Shown: positions 17,551 through 26,593, counted from the first letter of the stretch. The stretch: DNA of 64,000 nucleotides from Antrihabitans cavernicola (GCF_008297975.1 NZ_VLNY01000018.1:1-64000), one strand, 5' to 3'. Numbers and translations are program-made. The notes: generated from the sequence alone by a model not told the origin.

Positions 17551-18968
17551 TGAACAACCTCGTCTCGATCCTCTACATCGTCGCGTTCGCGATGTTCATC
17601 TACGGCTTGATGGGCCTCACCGGTCCCAAGACAGCTGTGCGCGGTAACCAGATCGCTGCCGTCGGCATGGTGATCGCCGTTGTGGCAACACTGATTTCGA
17701 TCCGCGACACCAACAATTGGATTCTGATCGTCGCTGGGCTGGTCGTGGGTGTGGCGCTGGGTATTCCGCCGGCACGCCGCACCAAGATGACGGCGATGCC
17801 CCAGCTGGTCGCGCTGTTCAACGGCGTCGGCGGCGGCACAGTCGCACTGATCGCCTGGGCCGAGTTCGTCGATACCAACGGCTTTTCGCACTTCAATCAC
17901 GGCGAGCAGCCGACCGTGCACATCATCATCGGCTCGCTGTTCGCGGCGATCATCGGCTCGATTTCGTTCTGGGGTTCGCTGATCGCGTTCGGCAAGCTGC
18001 AGGAGATCCTGCCCGGCTCGCCGATCACGCTGGGCAAGCTGCAGCAGCCGGTCAACGCGCTGCTGCTGATCGGTGCAACCGCCGCGTCGGTGGTCATCGG
18101 CATCAGCGCGTCCGGTGACGGTGCGTCGCAGTTGTGGATCATCGGTGTGCTGGTGCTCGCCGGTGTGCTCGGCCTCATGGTGGTGCTGCCGATCGGTGGC
18201 GCCGACATGCCGGTCGTCATTTCGCTGCTCAACGCGTTGACCGGACTCTCCGCTGCCGCAGCAGGTCTCGCGCTGAACAACCAGGCGATGATCGTGGCGG
18301 GCATGATCGTCGGTGCGTCGGGCACCATCCTCACCAACCTCATGGCCAAGGCGATGAACCGGTCGATTCCGGCGATCGTGGCCGGTGGGTTCGGCGGTGC
18401 GGGCGTTGCCGCGGTCGCCGGTGACGGTGAGGCCAAGACCGCGAAATCCACCAATGCCGCTGACGCAGCGATCCAGATGGCCTACGCCAATCAGGTGATC
18501 GTGGTTCCGGGCTACGGCATGGCGGTCGCGCAGGCGCAGCACGCGGTCAAGGAGATGGCGACGATGCTCGAGGGCAAGGGCGTCGAGGTCAAGTACGCGA
18601 TCCACCCGGTCGCCGGTCGCATGCCCGGTCACATGAACGTACTGCTCGCCGAGGCCGAAGTGCCGTACGACGCGCTCAAGGAAATGGACGACATCAACGG
18701 CGAATTCGGCCGCACCGATGTGGTGCTGGTGATCGGCGCCAACGACGTCACCAATCCGGCAGCCCGCAATGATCCGTCCTCTCCGATTCATGGGATGCCG
18801 ATCCTGAACGTGGATCAGGCCAAGTCGGTAATCGTGTTGAAGCGGTCGATGAACTCCGGTTTCGCCGGCATCGACAACCCACTTTTCACCGCCGATCAGA
18901 CCTCGATGCTGTTCGGTGATGCCAAGAAATCCGTCGGTGCAGTCACCGAGGAGTTGAAAGCCCTCTGA
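17550..18968 (+). CDS. pntB: PntB, transhydrogenase beta subunit
   Basis: 472 residues, normal length. The first 270 residues hold about nine membrane helices (domain II). The last 180 form the NADP(H)-binding domain III with VIVVPGYGMAVAQAQHAV, YAIHPVAGRMPGHMNVLLAEAEVPYD and DVVLVIGANDVTNPAA. The complex couples proton inflow to hydride transfer from NADH to NADP+, making NADPH. The start overlaps the pntAB stop (TGATG). The operon ends here, followed by about 200 bases without a gene. Confidence 0.95.
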   Translation: MNNLVSILYIVAFAMFIYGLMGLTGPKTAVRGNQIAAVGMVIAVVATLISIRDTNNWILIVAGLVVGVALGIPPARRTKMTAMPQLVALFNGVGGGTVALIAWAEFVDTNGFSHFNHGEQPTVHIIIGSLFAAIIGSISFWGSLIAFGKLQEILPGSPITLGKLQQPVNALLLIGATAASVVIGISASGDGASQLWIIGVLVLAGVLGLMVVLPIGGADMPVVISLLNALTGLSAAAAGLALNNQAMIVAGMIVGASGTILTNLMAKAMNRSIPAIVAGGFGGAGVAAVAGDGEAKTAKSTNAADAAIQMAYANQVIVVPGYGMAVAQAQHAVKEMATMLEGKGVEVKYAIHPVAGRMPGHMNVLLAEAEVPYDALKEMDDINGEFGRTDVVLVIGANDVTNPAARNDPSSPIHGMPILNVDQAKSVIVLKRSMNSGFAGIDNPLFTADQTSMLFGDAKKSVGAVTEELKAL

Positions 18969-19293
18969 GGCTCGCACGCTGGCTGATTCTCTCAGTTGCA
19001 TTGTGCAGCAACCCATCGCATACATCGCTGGTGCTGCGGCGCGCTCGCCTGTGAGTCCGCCGACAGCTCCTGCGTCGGTGTGCGTACGCGTCGTTCGCCC
19101 GTCGGCGCTGCTGTTTCGGGCTCGTCCGGCATCGCCCTGAAATCCTGAAAACAACTTCCTCAAAGGGGTTGACTAACTTGTCAGTCAACAATTAATCTCT
19201 AGTGGTCTGCATCACATACGAGACCTGCTGAGCTGCCGCCCCCGATTGGCGCGCCGAGCAGTTTCCGACACTCATCAAGGTGGTCCGAAAGCT
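18969..19293. other. Non-coding stretch between pntB and the SDR operon
   Basis: About 325 bases without a convincing gene. The first 190 bases contain no clear terminator. The last part holds TetR operator site 2 (19168-19189), a promoter built over it, and a leader of about 90 bases to the SDR start. Short open frames on either strand here have no family features. Confidence 0.55.
19168..19189. promoter_or_regulatory. TetR operator site 2, upstream of the SDR/BVMO operon
   Basis: GTTGACT-N8-AGTCAAC, differing from site 1 only in one spacer base (AACTTGTC against AAGTTGTC). The left arm is again a -35 box (TTGACT, 19169-19174), with a -10-like TTAATC at 19192-19197 after 17 bp. The shared geometry with site 1 points to the same repressor. 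Confidence 0.78.
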
Positions 19294-20070
19294 ATGAACG
19301 GAATTGAGAATCGCGTCGTCGTCGTCACTGGTGGCGCACGGGGGCAAGGCCGCGTCGAGGCGCAACAGCTTGCCGACGCCGGCGCGAAAGTCGTTGTCGC
19401 CGATGTACTCGAGCCGGAAGGGGCGCTCCCGAACGGTGCCCTCTACCGTCGCCTCGACGTGACCTCGCAAGGCGCCTGGACCGCGCTTGCAGACGAGCTG
19501 GCAGCTGAATTCGGTTCGGTATTCGGACTTGTCAACAACGCGGGGATCGTCGGCGCTCGCGGTCGAGCAGGCCGCCTCGAAGAGATCACTCTCGATGACT
19601 GGAACAAGCTGCTCGAGATCAACACGACGGGGCCATTTCTCGGGATTCAAACCATGTCCCGACTGATGACCGACGGCGGATCGATCGTGAACATCAGCTC
19701 CATCGCCGGCGCCGGCGCGCACCTCGCCGCGGGCTATGGCGTGAGCAAGTGGGCGCTGCGCGGACTCTCACGGATCGCGAGCATGGAACTCGGTCCCCGA
19801 AACATTCGGGTGAACAGCATCCTGCCGGGCTACATCGAGTCACCGATGCAGAACCAGACACCTCAGTCGTTCATCGATGCCTACCTGAGCATCATCCCCC
19901 TCGGCCGAGTGGGGAACGCAACCGACGTCGCATCACTGGTGACATTCCTGATGTCGGATGGTGCCTCGTGGATCAGCGGTGTCGACATCCCCGTCGACGG
20001 CGGCTTGCTCGGTCACGCCGGACTGCGCGTGATCTCCGACGCCATGACGGCAGCGACCGGCGGCGCCTGA
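19294..20070 (+). CDS. SDR family alcohol/hydroxysteroid-type dehydrogenase
   Basis: 258 residues. The ATG at 19294 is chosen because AAGGTGG sits about 10 bases upstream and the Rossmann strand begins at once (VVVVTGGARGQGRVEAQQLADAG). NNAGIVGARG, the Ser in ISSIAGAG and the YGVSK dyad are present, as is LPGYIESPM, typical of classical NAD-preferring SDRs near cyclopentanol and 3-alpha/20-beta-hydroxysteroid dehydrogenases. It heads an operon with a hydrolase, a Baeyer-Villiger monooxygenase and an MFS transporter. The likely role is oxidation of a secondary alcohol to the ketone that the monooxygenase takes. Confidence 0.85.
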   Translation: MNGIENRVVVVTGGARGQGRVEAQQLADAGAKVVVADVLEPEGALPNGALYRRLDVTSQGAWTALADELAAEFGSVFGLVNNAGIVGARGRAGRLEEITLDDWNKLLEINTTGPFLGIQTMSRLMTDGGSIVNISSIAGAGAHLAAGYGVSKWALRGLSRIASMELGPRNIRVNSILPGYIESPMQNQTPQSFIDAYLSIIPLGRVGNATDVASLVTFLMSDGASWISGVDIPVDGGLLGHAGLRVISDAMTAATGGA

Positions 20071-20118
20071 CCGACGGCCCCGAATTCAACGCCACCATCG
20101 ACACTTTCGGAGATTCCC

Positions 20119-21264
20119 ATGTCATCGACCGCACTTCTGACCGTCGACCGCTTTCCATTTCCCGATATGGAGGCACGGGCCGGCGGTGATGCCTCGGTCA
20201 CGAGCGCAGCGCTGCGCCAATTCACACTGCACCGGCTGCTCGCGTACGGGCTGGAGGCAGGTGACGCACTTCGCCTCCTGGAACTGGCCGGCGAGGGGCG
20301 ATCGTGGCAGCGATCGGCGCTGGCGCTGGCAGACCAATTGTCAACCCGCGCTGAGAATTCCGAGTTGCCGCGGACCCGGCGCTCGCAGGCCCGCCTGTAT
20401 GGCCGAGCATCCGCGCTACAACGGATCAGCCAGGCCATGGTGCTCGACAACACCGACGACCGGAAGCGGACCTACGCTGCCGCGGCGGCCAACTTCACTC
20501 GCGCGCGTGCCGACGATTCCAGGTACGAACACGTCGTCATCGACACGGTCGGTGGGCCGATTGCCGCCTGGGTCATCACTCCCGACGATGCCGGACCGCA
20601 CCCGGTCGTGCTGGTCCACGGCGGCGTAGACGGGTGGTCGATGGACTGGGAGGGTCTGGCACTGGCTCTGGTCGACGAGGGTATGTGCGCTGTGGTGATC
20701 GACGGGCCGGGGCAGGGCGAGACGCGGTTCACCCATCAGCACTACCTCACTCCGGACTGGCTGGACGCTTACCTGCAGGTGTGCGGATTCCTCCTCGAAC
20801 GCGCTGCGGGCATGCCGGTCGCCACCGTCGGCAACAGCATGGCTGGCGCACTGGTATTGCTCATCGCGTCGCGGTATCCCGTGTTCTCTGCCGTGTGCAG
20901 CAACGGTCCCGTCGGAAATATGGCGGCGCAGCTCGCCCGCCCCACCTATGCGCGCAAGCTGGCGTCCTTCTGCGGCGACAACCCGACCGACGATCAAGTG
21001 CACGAGGCCTTCGAGTCGATGACGCTCACCGCCGACCGCATTACCTCGACCAGTCCTTTCCTGCTGCTGCAGGGCGACGCGGATCCCATGGTCTCGGTAG
21101 ACGACGGGACGAAAATCCTCGAATCGGTTCCGTCTGCGGACAAGCGCATGGCGCTTTTCGAAGGCGGCGAGCACGTAATAAATCGCTATCCCGGCGACAA
21201 GCACCACCTGATCAGCACTTGGCTGCGAGACCGCATGGATCCCGCAATCGCCGCTGCAAAGTAA
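20119..21264 (+). CDS. FrsA-like alpha/beta hydrolase (probable esterase)
   Basis: 381 residues with a helical N-terminal domain of about 150 residues before the hydrolase core, as in FrsA/DUF1100-type and 2,6-dihydroxypseudooxynicotine-hydrolase-type enzymes. VVLVHGGVDGWSMDWEG carries the oxyanion hole, the nucleophile is Ser240 in GNSMAG, an acid is Asp320 or Asp322 in QGDADPMVS, and the His is His352 in GGEHV. A GGAG ribosome site lies before the ATG. Next to a Baeyer-Villiger monooxygenase it would hydrolyse the ester or lactone product. The cap domain suggests a bulky or aryl substrate; the exact substrate is unknown. Confidence 0.82.
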   Translation: MSSTALLTVDRFPFPDMEARAGGDASVTSAALRQFTLHRLLAYGLEAGDALRLLELAGEGRSWQRSALALADQLSTRAENSELPRTRRSQARLYGRASALQRISQAMVLDNTDDRKRTYAAAAANFTRARADDSRYEHVVIDTVGGPIAAWVITPDDAGPHPVVLVHGGVDGWSMDWEGLALALVDEGMCAVVIDGPGQGETRFTHQHYLTPDWLDAYLQVCGFLLERAAGMPVATVGNSMAGALVLLIASRYPVFSAVCSNGPVGNMAAQLARPTYARKLASFCGDNPTDDQVHEAFESMTLTADRITSTSPFLLLQGDADPMVSVDDGTKILESVPSADKRMALFEGGEHVINRYPGDKHHLISTWLRDRMDPAIAAAK

Positions 21265-21290
21265 CAGCCCCTTCGATCTGGAGAGTATCC

Positions 21291-23225
21291 GTGAATCACA
21301 CATCCAACGACCCCACCCCGACTCATGAGGAGTTGCTCGCCGCGCTGGCAGACGGTGAACTGGCGTCCGAGCTGCTCACGCTGTGCGAGCTCACCGACGA
21401 CGCCACGCTCGCGAAACGGTGGTCCGCATACATCACCGGCGCCTCGCCGTGGGAGCACGAATTCCCGGACGAGATCGCGCACGAGATCCGTGAGCAGCTC
21501 GCGACCGCTATCCTCGCCGAAAGCGTTGCGACGCAACCGTCCTCGGATTTGGTTGATGTCCTCCTCGACCACGCCGTGGGATCGCCGATACCCAAGCCTG
21601 AACACTTGTTCATGCGCAAAGAGATGCGCCTGAACACCGTCGACGAGGTCGACTGGACCGACGGACGTCCGGAGGGCGCCGACTCGTTCTCCGTTCTGAT
21701 CATCGGGTCCGGCCTGTCGGGCATCGCCGCTGCCCGCCGATTGCACCGGCTGGGGATCAACTTCGAGGTCGTCGAGAAGGGCGACGCCAGCGGTGGCACC
21801 TGGCATCACAACACCTACCCGGGTTGTGGTGTGGACATCGCGAGCCACTACTTCTCCTACTCCTTCGCCCCGAATTCACAGTGGAGTCGCTACTACGCGA
21901 AGCAGCCGGAAATCCTTGCGTACCTGCGCAACTGCGTCACCGATGCGGGGATGCAAGACCACTTCACCTTCAACACCGAGGTGCTGTCGGCGAACTGGCA
22001 GGACGACGAGAACCTCTGGCTTGTGACCACCCGCTCGACCGATGGCGAACTTCGCCACATCCGCGCGAACGTCGTCATCAGTGCCGCCGGCCTGCTGGAT
22101 CGACCCAGCACCCCGGATTTCCCCGGGTTGGCGGACTTCGGGGGCGCGGCCTTCCATGCGGCGGAGTGGGATCACTCGGTGGACCTCGCAGGCAAGCGGG
22201 TCGCGTTGGTGGGAACAGGTGCCAGCGCCAACCAGATCGGCCCCAACATTGTGGACGTGGTCGACAAGCTCACAGTCTTCCAGCGCAGCGCGCATTGGAA
22301 CGTCGGCATCAAGAACTACGGACAGAACGTCACGGAGGGTGAAAAGTGGCTCCTCGCGAACGTACCGGCCTACGGTCGCTGGTTCCGGGCACGCACACTG
22401 CTCTCGCAGAACGACGTCATGCGCCCGGCGCAGGAGGTCGATCCCACCTGGAGCAGCGAAGACGGCTCCATCAGTGCGGAGAACGCCCGGATGCGTGAGG
22501 TCCTGACCGACTACATCAAGGACGAGCTCGGCGATCATCAGGATCTGCTGCCCAAGGCATTGCCGGACTACCCGCCGTTCACCAAGCGCATGCTCCGCGA
22601 CAACGGTTGGTACCGCATGATGCGTCGAGACAACGTCGAGGTCGTTCCCGCGCGCGGCCTGCGGTTCGAATCCGACGCGATGATCGACGACGACGGCGTC
22701 CGGCATCCTGTCGACATCGCCGTGTTCGCAACGGGATTCGAGGCTTCGAAGATGCTGGCCTCGTATTCGGTCTACGGGCGTGAGGGTGTATCCATCCGGG
22801 ACATCTGGGGCGACGACGATCCACGGGCATACCTGGGTATGGCCGTGCCGCGCTTCCCCAACTTCTTCGTCATGTACGGACCGAACACGAACATCGGCAC
22901 CGGCGGCAGCATCTTCGGTCAGGCGGAGAACTGGTCTCGCTACATCGTCGACCTTGTCGCCACGATGGTCGAGCAGAACGTCACGGTCACCGAGGTGACG
23001 GACGAGGCGTGCACCGCCTACAACGAGCGTCTGGACAACCGCTTGGCCCAGATGATCTGGTCGGTGTCCGCGGGTGGCACGTGGTACCGCAACAGTTCCG
23101 GCCGCGTCACCACCAACATGCCGTGGACATCGTTCGAGTACTGGGCGATGACCCAGGACGTCGTACTCGACGACTTCGAACTGACCCCGGCATTCGATTC
23201 CCCCGCGTCGGTCTTGACCCGCTGA
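21291..23225 (+). CDS. Baeyer-Villiger monooxygenase, HAPMO-like
   Basis: 644 residues from a GTG with GGAGAG 5 bases upstream. The open frame extends far upstream, but that part overlaps the hydrolase gene. The N-terminal 130 residues are a helical extension like that of 4-hydroxyacetophenone monooxygenase (about 640 residues). GSGLSGIAAARR near residue 139 binds FAD, FGGAAFHAAEW at 283-293 matches the type I fingerprint FxGxxxHxxxW, and GTGASANQIGP near 305 binds NADPH. The enzyme inserts oxygen beside a ketone carbonyl, using O2 and NADPH. Aryl ketones are plausible by analogy only. Confidence 0.88.
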   Translation: MNHTSNDPTPTHEELLAALADGELASELLTLCELTDDATLAKRWSAYITGASPWEHEFPDEIAHEIREQLATAILAESVATQPSSDLVDVLLDHAVGSPIPKPEHLFMRKEMRLNTVDEVDWTDGRPEGADSFSVLIIGSGLSGIAAARRLHRLGINFEVVEKGDASGGTWHHNTYPGCGVDIASHYFSYSFAPNSQWSRYYAKQPEILAYLRNCVTDAGMQDHFTFNTEVLSANWQDDENLWLVTTRSTDGELRHIRANVVISAAGLLDRPSTPDFPGLADFGGAAFHAAEWDHSVDLAGKRVALVGTGASANQIGPNIVDVVDKLTVFQRSAHWNVGIKNYGQNVTEGEKWLLANVPAYGRWFRARTLLSQNDVMRPAQEVDPTWSSEDGSISAENARMREVLTDYIKDELGDHQDLLPKALPDYPPFTKRMLRDNGWYRMMRRDNVEVVPARGLRFESDAMIDDDGVRHPVDIAVFATGFEASKMLASYSVYGREGVSIRDIWGDDDPRAYLGMAVPRFPNFFVMYGPNTNIGTGGSIFGQAENWSRYIVDLVATMVEQNVTVTEVTDEACTAYNERLDNRLAQMIWSVSAGGTWYRNSSGRVTTNMPWTSFEYWAMTQDVVLDDFELTPAFDSPASVLTR

Positions 23226-23442
23226 TCGCGCACGGCCGATGCCGTGAAGGGGGACAACGACGTTCATCCGGATCGGCATCGGCGCCGCGAGCGCAGCGCG
23301 CGGCATGGCTGAACCCTCACCGCTACGACGACATTCCCCACCGAGTGGGGGTGATCGACAGCACCGTCGACCACCACGACCCATTCCTCTCTTGCTGTTC
23401 GAACCCCTAAAATCAACCCCGAACAACCGAACGAGATGGTCA

Positions 23443-24771
23443 ATGATGACTACACAACTTCAACTCTCATCGAACGCCCCGACCGCAACGAGATCCAGTA
23501 CCCGCGCATGGGCAGTCTCCACGATGCTGGTCTTCCTCGCCCTGGTCAACTGGGCAGACAAGGCGATTTTGGGCCTTGTTGCCGTGCCGATGATGAAAGA
23601 TCTCGGCATCGGGCCCGGTGAGTACGGGACTCTTGCCGGCGCGGTGTACTTCCTGTTCGCCGCATCAGCCGTCGCCGCGGGCTTCCTGGCCAACCGGGTA
23701 CCCGTCAAATGGCTCCTCATCGGCATGGTGACCATCTGGTCACTGAGCCAGTTCGCCATCTGGTTGGCCCCGACCTTCGTTTTGATCTTCCTGTGCCGGA
23801 TCGTGCTCGGATTGGGGGAGGGCCCGTCTGCCGGCCTCTCGTTCCATGCCGCCGCAAAATGGTTCCGCAACGAGGAACGTAACCTTCCGGTCGCGCTGCA
23901 GAATGTCGGCTCGTTCGGCGGTATCGCGGTCGCCGCCCCCGGATTGACCTACATCGTCAACCATTGGGGTTGGCACTGGGCCTTCTTCGCGGTCGGCATG
24001 GCGGGCCTGGTCTGGCTCGCAGCCTGGGCGTTCATCGGTAAGGACGGACCCTACGGCGGTCAAACCAAGGGCGATCCCGACGTCGTGGCAGCCGATTCCG
24101 TGTTCGACGGGAGCATCCGGATCCCGTATCGCAAGATCCTTGGCTGCCGTTCGTTCATCGGATGTGTCTGTGTCGGTCTCTCCGCCTACTGGTCCCTCGC
24201 CATCTTGTCGGCGTGGATGCCTGCGTATCTCCGCAACGCGCAGGGATACTCCGCAACCGGTGCGGCCAATGTCGTGATGGCGATTTCTCTGACCGCGATT
24301 GCCTTCCTCATCCTCGAGGCCGTAGCCACGAATTACCTGATGAAACGCGGAGTGAGCAGTCGCGTTGCCCGCGGCATGATGGCCTCTACAAGCACCGCCA
24401 TTGCGGGAGTGTTCGTCGCCCTGGTCACCCTGACGACGCCCGGAGCCGCCCAGATCTTCGTGCTGTGCATCGGGTTCGGCCTCGGACTGGTGGCATTCAC
24501 CACGGGTGCCGTTTCGATCTCCGAGTTCGTCCCGGCGCTTCAACGCGGCGCCGTCCTTGGGATCTACGTGGCGATCCTGACCTCCCCGGGTGTGTACGCC
24601 CCGATGATTTTCGGTTGGATCGTCTCGGCAGCTGGGGCCGGTGACAGGGGGTACACGATCGCCCTCCTCATCTCGGGTGCGTTGGTCTGCGTCGGCGGCA
24701 TCGCCGGCTTGGTCCTGATCGACCCGCGACGTGACGCGTTGAAGATGATGACGTTCGCCGAGCAGGTCTAG
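23443..24771 (+). CDS. MFS transporter, anion:cation-symporter-like
   Basis: 442 residues with twelve predicted membrane segments. The open frame starts earlier, but the ATG at 23443 (or 23446) gives a normal MFS start, with the first helix at STMLVFLALVNWADKAILGLV. The loop 2-3 motif is weak (GFLANRVPVKWLLIG). VLGLGEGPSAGLSFHAAAKWF resembles the ACS family, which carries organic acids. It is the last gene of the ketone-oxidation operon and is followed by a GC-rich terminator-like structure. It probably takes up the pathway's substrate or exports a product acid. Confidence 0.83.
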   Translation: MMTTQLQLSSNAPTATRSSTRAWAVSTMLVFLALVNWADKAILGLVAVPMMKDLGIGPGEYGTLAGAVYFLFAASAVAAGFLANRVPVKWLLIGMVTIWSLSQFAIWLAPTFVLIFLCRIVLGLGEGPSAGLSFHAAAKWFRNEERNLPVALQNVGSFGGIAVAAPGLTYIVNHWGWHWAFFAVGMAGLVWLAAWAFIGKDGPYGGQTKGDPDVVAADSVFDGSIRIPYRKILGCRSFIGCVCVGLSAYWSLAILSAWMPAYLRNAQGYSATGAANVVMAISLTAIAFLILEAVATNYLMKRGVSSRVARGMMASTSTAIAGVFVALVTLTTPGAAQIFVLCIGFGLGLVAFTTGAVSISEFVPALQRGAVLGIYVAILTSPGVYAPMIFGWIVSAAGAGDRGYTIALLISGALVCVGGIAGLVLIDPRRDALKMMTFAEQV

Positions 24772-24787
24772 CGCGCATCTCGGATCG

Positions 24788-24841
24788 GCCCCGGCGCACG
24801 GTTGACTCAGGGCAACGCCCGCAGTCGCAGAGTGCCGGGGC
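24788..24841 (+). terminator. Branched terminator-like hairpin after the MFS gene
   Basis: GCCCCGGC (24788-24795) pairs with GCCGGGGC (24834-24841). Inside, GGGC-AAC-GCCC (24810-24820) forms a second hairpin. The sequence then runs into TGATTTCTT, a weak T-rich tail. It sits 17 bases after the MFS stop and just before the TetR promoter. A TetR half-site (GTTGACTC) lies within the outer loop at 24801-24808. Confidence 0.5.
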
Positions 24842-24860
24842 TGATTTCTTGGCGGATACA

Positions 24861-24882
24861 CTTGACTAATGACTCAGTCAAG
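24861..24882. promoter_or_regulatory. TetR operator site 3, over its own start codon
   Basis: CTTGACT-N8-AGTCAAG, extended to 8-bp arms by the outer A and T (24860-24883). The TetR ATG (24869-24871) lies inside the spacer. A -10-like TACACT at 24857-24862 ends 6 bases before the ATG, so the mRNA is probably leaderless and the repressor would sit on the transcription start. Confidence 0.78.
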
Positions 24883-25414
24883 TAAGAATGCCTCCCAGAC
24901 TGCTTCGAGGCAGAAGCTCATCGAGGCTACGCAGCGACTCTTGTCCCAAAGGCCGCCGAGCGGCATCACGGGTAAGCACATCGCAGCGGAGTCGGGTGTG
25001 CACTACGGACTGATCTACCACTACTTCGAATCCAAGGAAGAACTGTTCCGGGAAGCGATGGAAGCGCTCACATCGAACTACATCGCACACAGGGAAGCGA
25101 CCGTCGATCGGTCGGAACCACTGCCGCCACTGACTGCAGAGGGGCATGAGCTCTGGTGGCGAGCAGCCGCGAACTACTCGGCGGACGGCGGTCAGTCGTA
25201 CGCGTCCTTGGGCTGGCAATATCCGGTCATGAACTACGAGCTCGAAGCGATCCGTCGTCATCACCCCGAGGTGTCGGAGCTCGATGCCAAGCGGCACATC
25301 GTCGAAGAGGTATGCGTGAACTTCGGGTGGGTGCTCTTCCGCGACACGATGAAAGCCAGCTTCAAACTCACCGATGCCGAGATGAGTGAGATCGACCTGT
25401 TCCGCAATCGCTGA
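24869..25414 (+). CDS. TetR family repressor of the pnt and ketone-oxidation operons
   Basis: 181 residues. The N-terminal helix-turn-helix is clear: SRQKLIEATQRLLSQRPPSGITGKHIAAESGVHYGLIYHYFESKEELFREAM. The ligand domain is short and not assignable to a subfamily. The start is fixed by a -10 hexamer ending 6 bases before the ATG, with no ribosome site, as in leaderless actinobacterial genes. The palindrome over its own start recurs at two upstream promoters, which makes self-repression and control of pntAA-AB-B and the SDR/hydrolase/BVMO/MFS operon likely. The effector may be the ketone or its product. Confidence 0.85.
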   Translation: MTQSSKNASQTASRQKLIEATQRLLSQRPPSGITGKHIAAESGVHYGLIYHYFESKEELFREAMEALTSNYIAHREATVDRSEPLPPLTAEGHELWWRAAANYSADGGQSYASLGWQYPVMNYELEAIRRHHPEVSELDAKRHIVEEVCVNFGWVLFRDTMKASFKLTDAEMSEIDLFRNR

Positions 25415-25437
25415 TCTGGCTCCGTACCGTTAGCCGT

Positions 25438-26589
25438 GTGAACAAGTTGGAGGTTGTCGCACCCAACGGCCGCAGGATTGCCGTGACTGCCGCGGCCGGT
25501 TTGGCCGCAGCCATGGGCGTCGGCCGGTTCGTCTTCACGCCGCTGCTGCCGATCATGATCGCGTCGGCGCACATCAGCGCCAACGACGGTGGCGTGATCG
25601 CCACCGCCAACTACGGCGGCTACCTGTTGGGCGCTGTGCTGCTCTCGGTGCGGCCGGAGCTGAGCAGCACCCGGTCGTTTCGCGCCTGGGCGCTGATCTT
25701 GGTGATCAGCGAAGCGGCGATGGCTTTCCTGGATAGCACCGCCGCATTCTCGGTCGCGCGATTCCTCGCCGGTTGGGCGAGTGCGGCGATCTTCGTCGGC
25801 TGCGCGAGCACGGTCACGCGACATCGAGCGGACGGCGCAGCACCGGGGATCGCGTTTGCCGGTGTGGGCGTCGGGATCGCGGTGTCTGGGTTGTTGACAT
25901 TTGTTGCGGGGCAGCATCTGTCGTGGAATGCGTTGTGGCTGTGCTCTGCCGTGATCACCGCGGCGCTGGTTGCTCCGGCACTGAATCTGCAGATCGCGTC
26001 GGAGCCACGGAGTCGTGCGGAGGTCGACGGGTCAGCGGTGACGGCGCGTGTCCGCACGGTGTGGCGGTTGCTGCTGGCATCGTATTTTCTCGAAGGGCTC
26101 GGCTACATCATCGTCGGCACGTTTCTGGTTGCTGCCGTGGGTGGTGAGCGCAGCTCGGCCACCGGCCCGCTGGTGTGGATCCTGGTCGGAGTTTCGGCAG
26201 TACCGGCGACCGTCCTCTGGTCTACGGTGGCGCGTCGAACATGCGTGGAGTGGGCGCTGGTCTCGGCGCTCGTGCTGCAAGCGATCGGTACCGTGTTGCC
26301 TGCGCTGACGTCGAATTCGGCCGTCGCGATGATCTGCGCGATCCTGTTCGGCGGGACCTTCATCGGTATTGTCATGTTGGCGATGGACTTCGGTAGTCGA
26401 TTGCCGATCGGTCGGACCGCGGCGACTCTGACGGCTCTTTACAGTGTCGGTCAGGTACTCGGGCCGTTAGTTGTTGCGCCGGTGATCGGGAGCTCGTACG
26501 CGTCGGCCTTCGCGATTGCGTCGGCGGTGTTGGTCGCTGCGAGTGTTGCGGCCATCGCCGTTGCGGTATTGGCGACAGTGAAGGAGTGA
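25438..26589 (+). CDS. YbfB/YjiJ-type MFS transporter
   Basis: 383 residues with about eleven to twelve hydrophobic segments. AAAMGVGRFVFTPLLPIM near residue 25 and the NYGGYLLGAVL stretch are typical of the YbfB/YjiJ group. A GTG start at 25438 has no ribosome site, but TACCGT at 25425-25430 ends 7 bases before it, consistent with a leaderless message. The substrate of the group is not known. It follows the TetR gene by 23 bases and precedes the pyridoxamine-oxidase-like gene by 4, so it may belong to either unit. Confidence 0.8.
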   Translation: MNKLEVVAPNGRRIAVTAAAGLAAAMGVGRFVFTPLLPIMIASAHISANDGGVIATANYGGYLLGAVLLSVRPELSSTRSFRAWALILVISEAAMAFLDSTAAFSVARFLAGWASAAIFVGCASTVTRHRADGAAPGIAFAGVGVGIAVSGLLTFVAGQHLSWNALWLCSAVITAALVAPALNLQIASEPRSRAEVDGSAVTARVRTVWRLLLASYFLEGLGYIIVGTFLVAAVGGERSSATGPLVWILVGVSAVPATVLWSTVARRTCVEWALVSALVLQAIGTVLPALTSNSAVAMICAILFGGTFIGIVMLAMDFGSRLPIGRTAATLTALYSVGQVLGPLVVAPVIGSSYASAFAIASAVLVAASVAAIAVAVLATVKE

Positions 26590-26593
26590 GTCC

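Noticed and set aside
18943-19191. Minus-strand 82-codon frame between pntB and the SDR operon
   Set aside because: No family features or ribosome site; it overlaps the end of pntB and the TetR operator region.
20634-21290. Upstream extension of the BVMO frame
   Set aside because: It lies across the alpha/beta hydrolase gene in another frame, and a GTG with a good ribosome site marks the true start at 21291.
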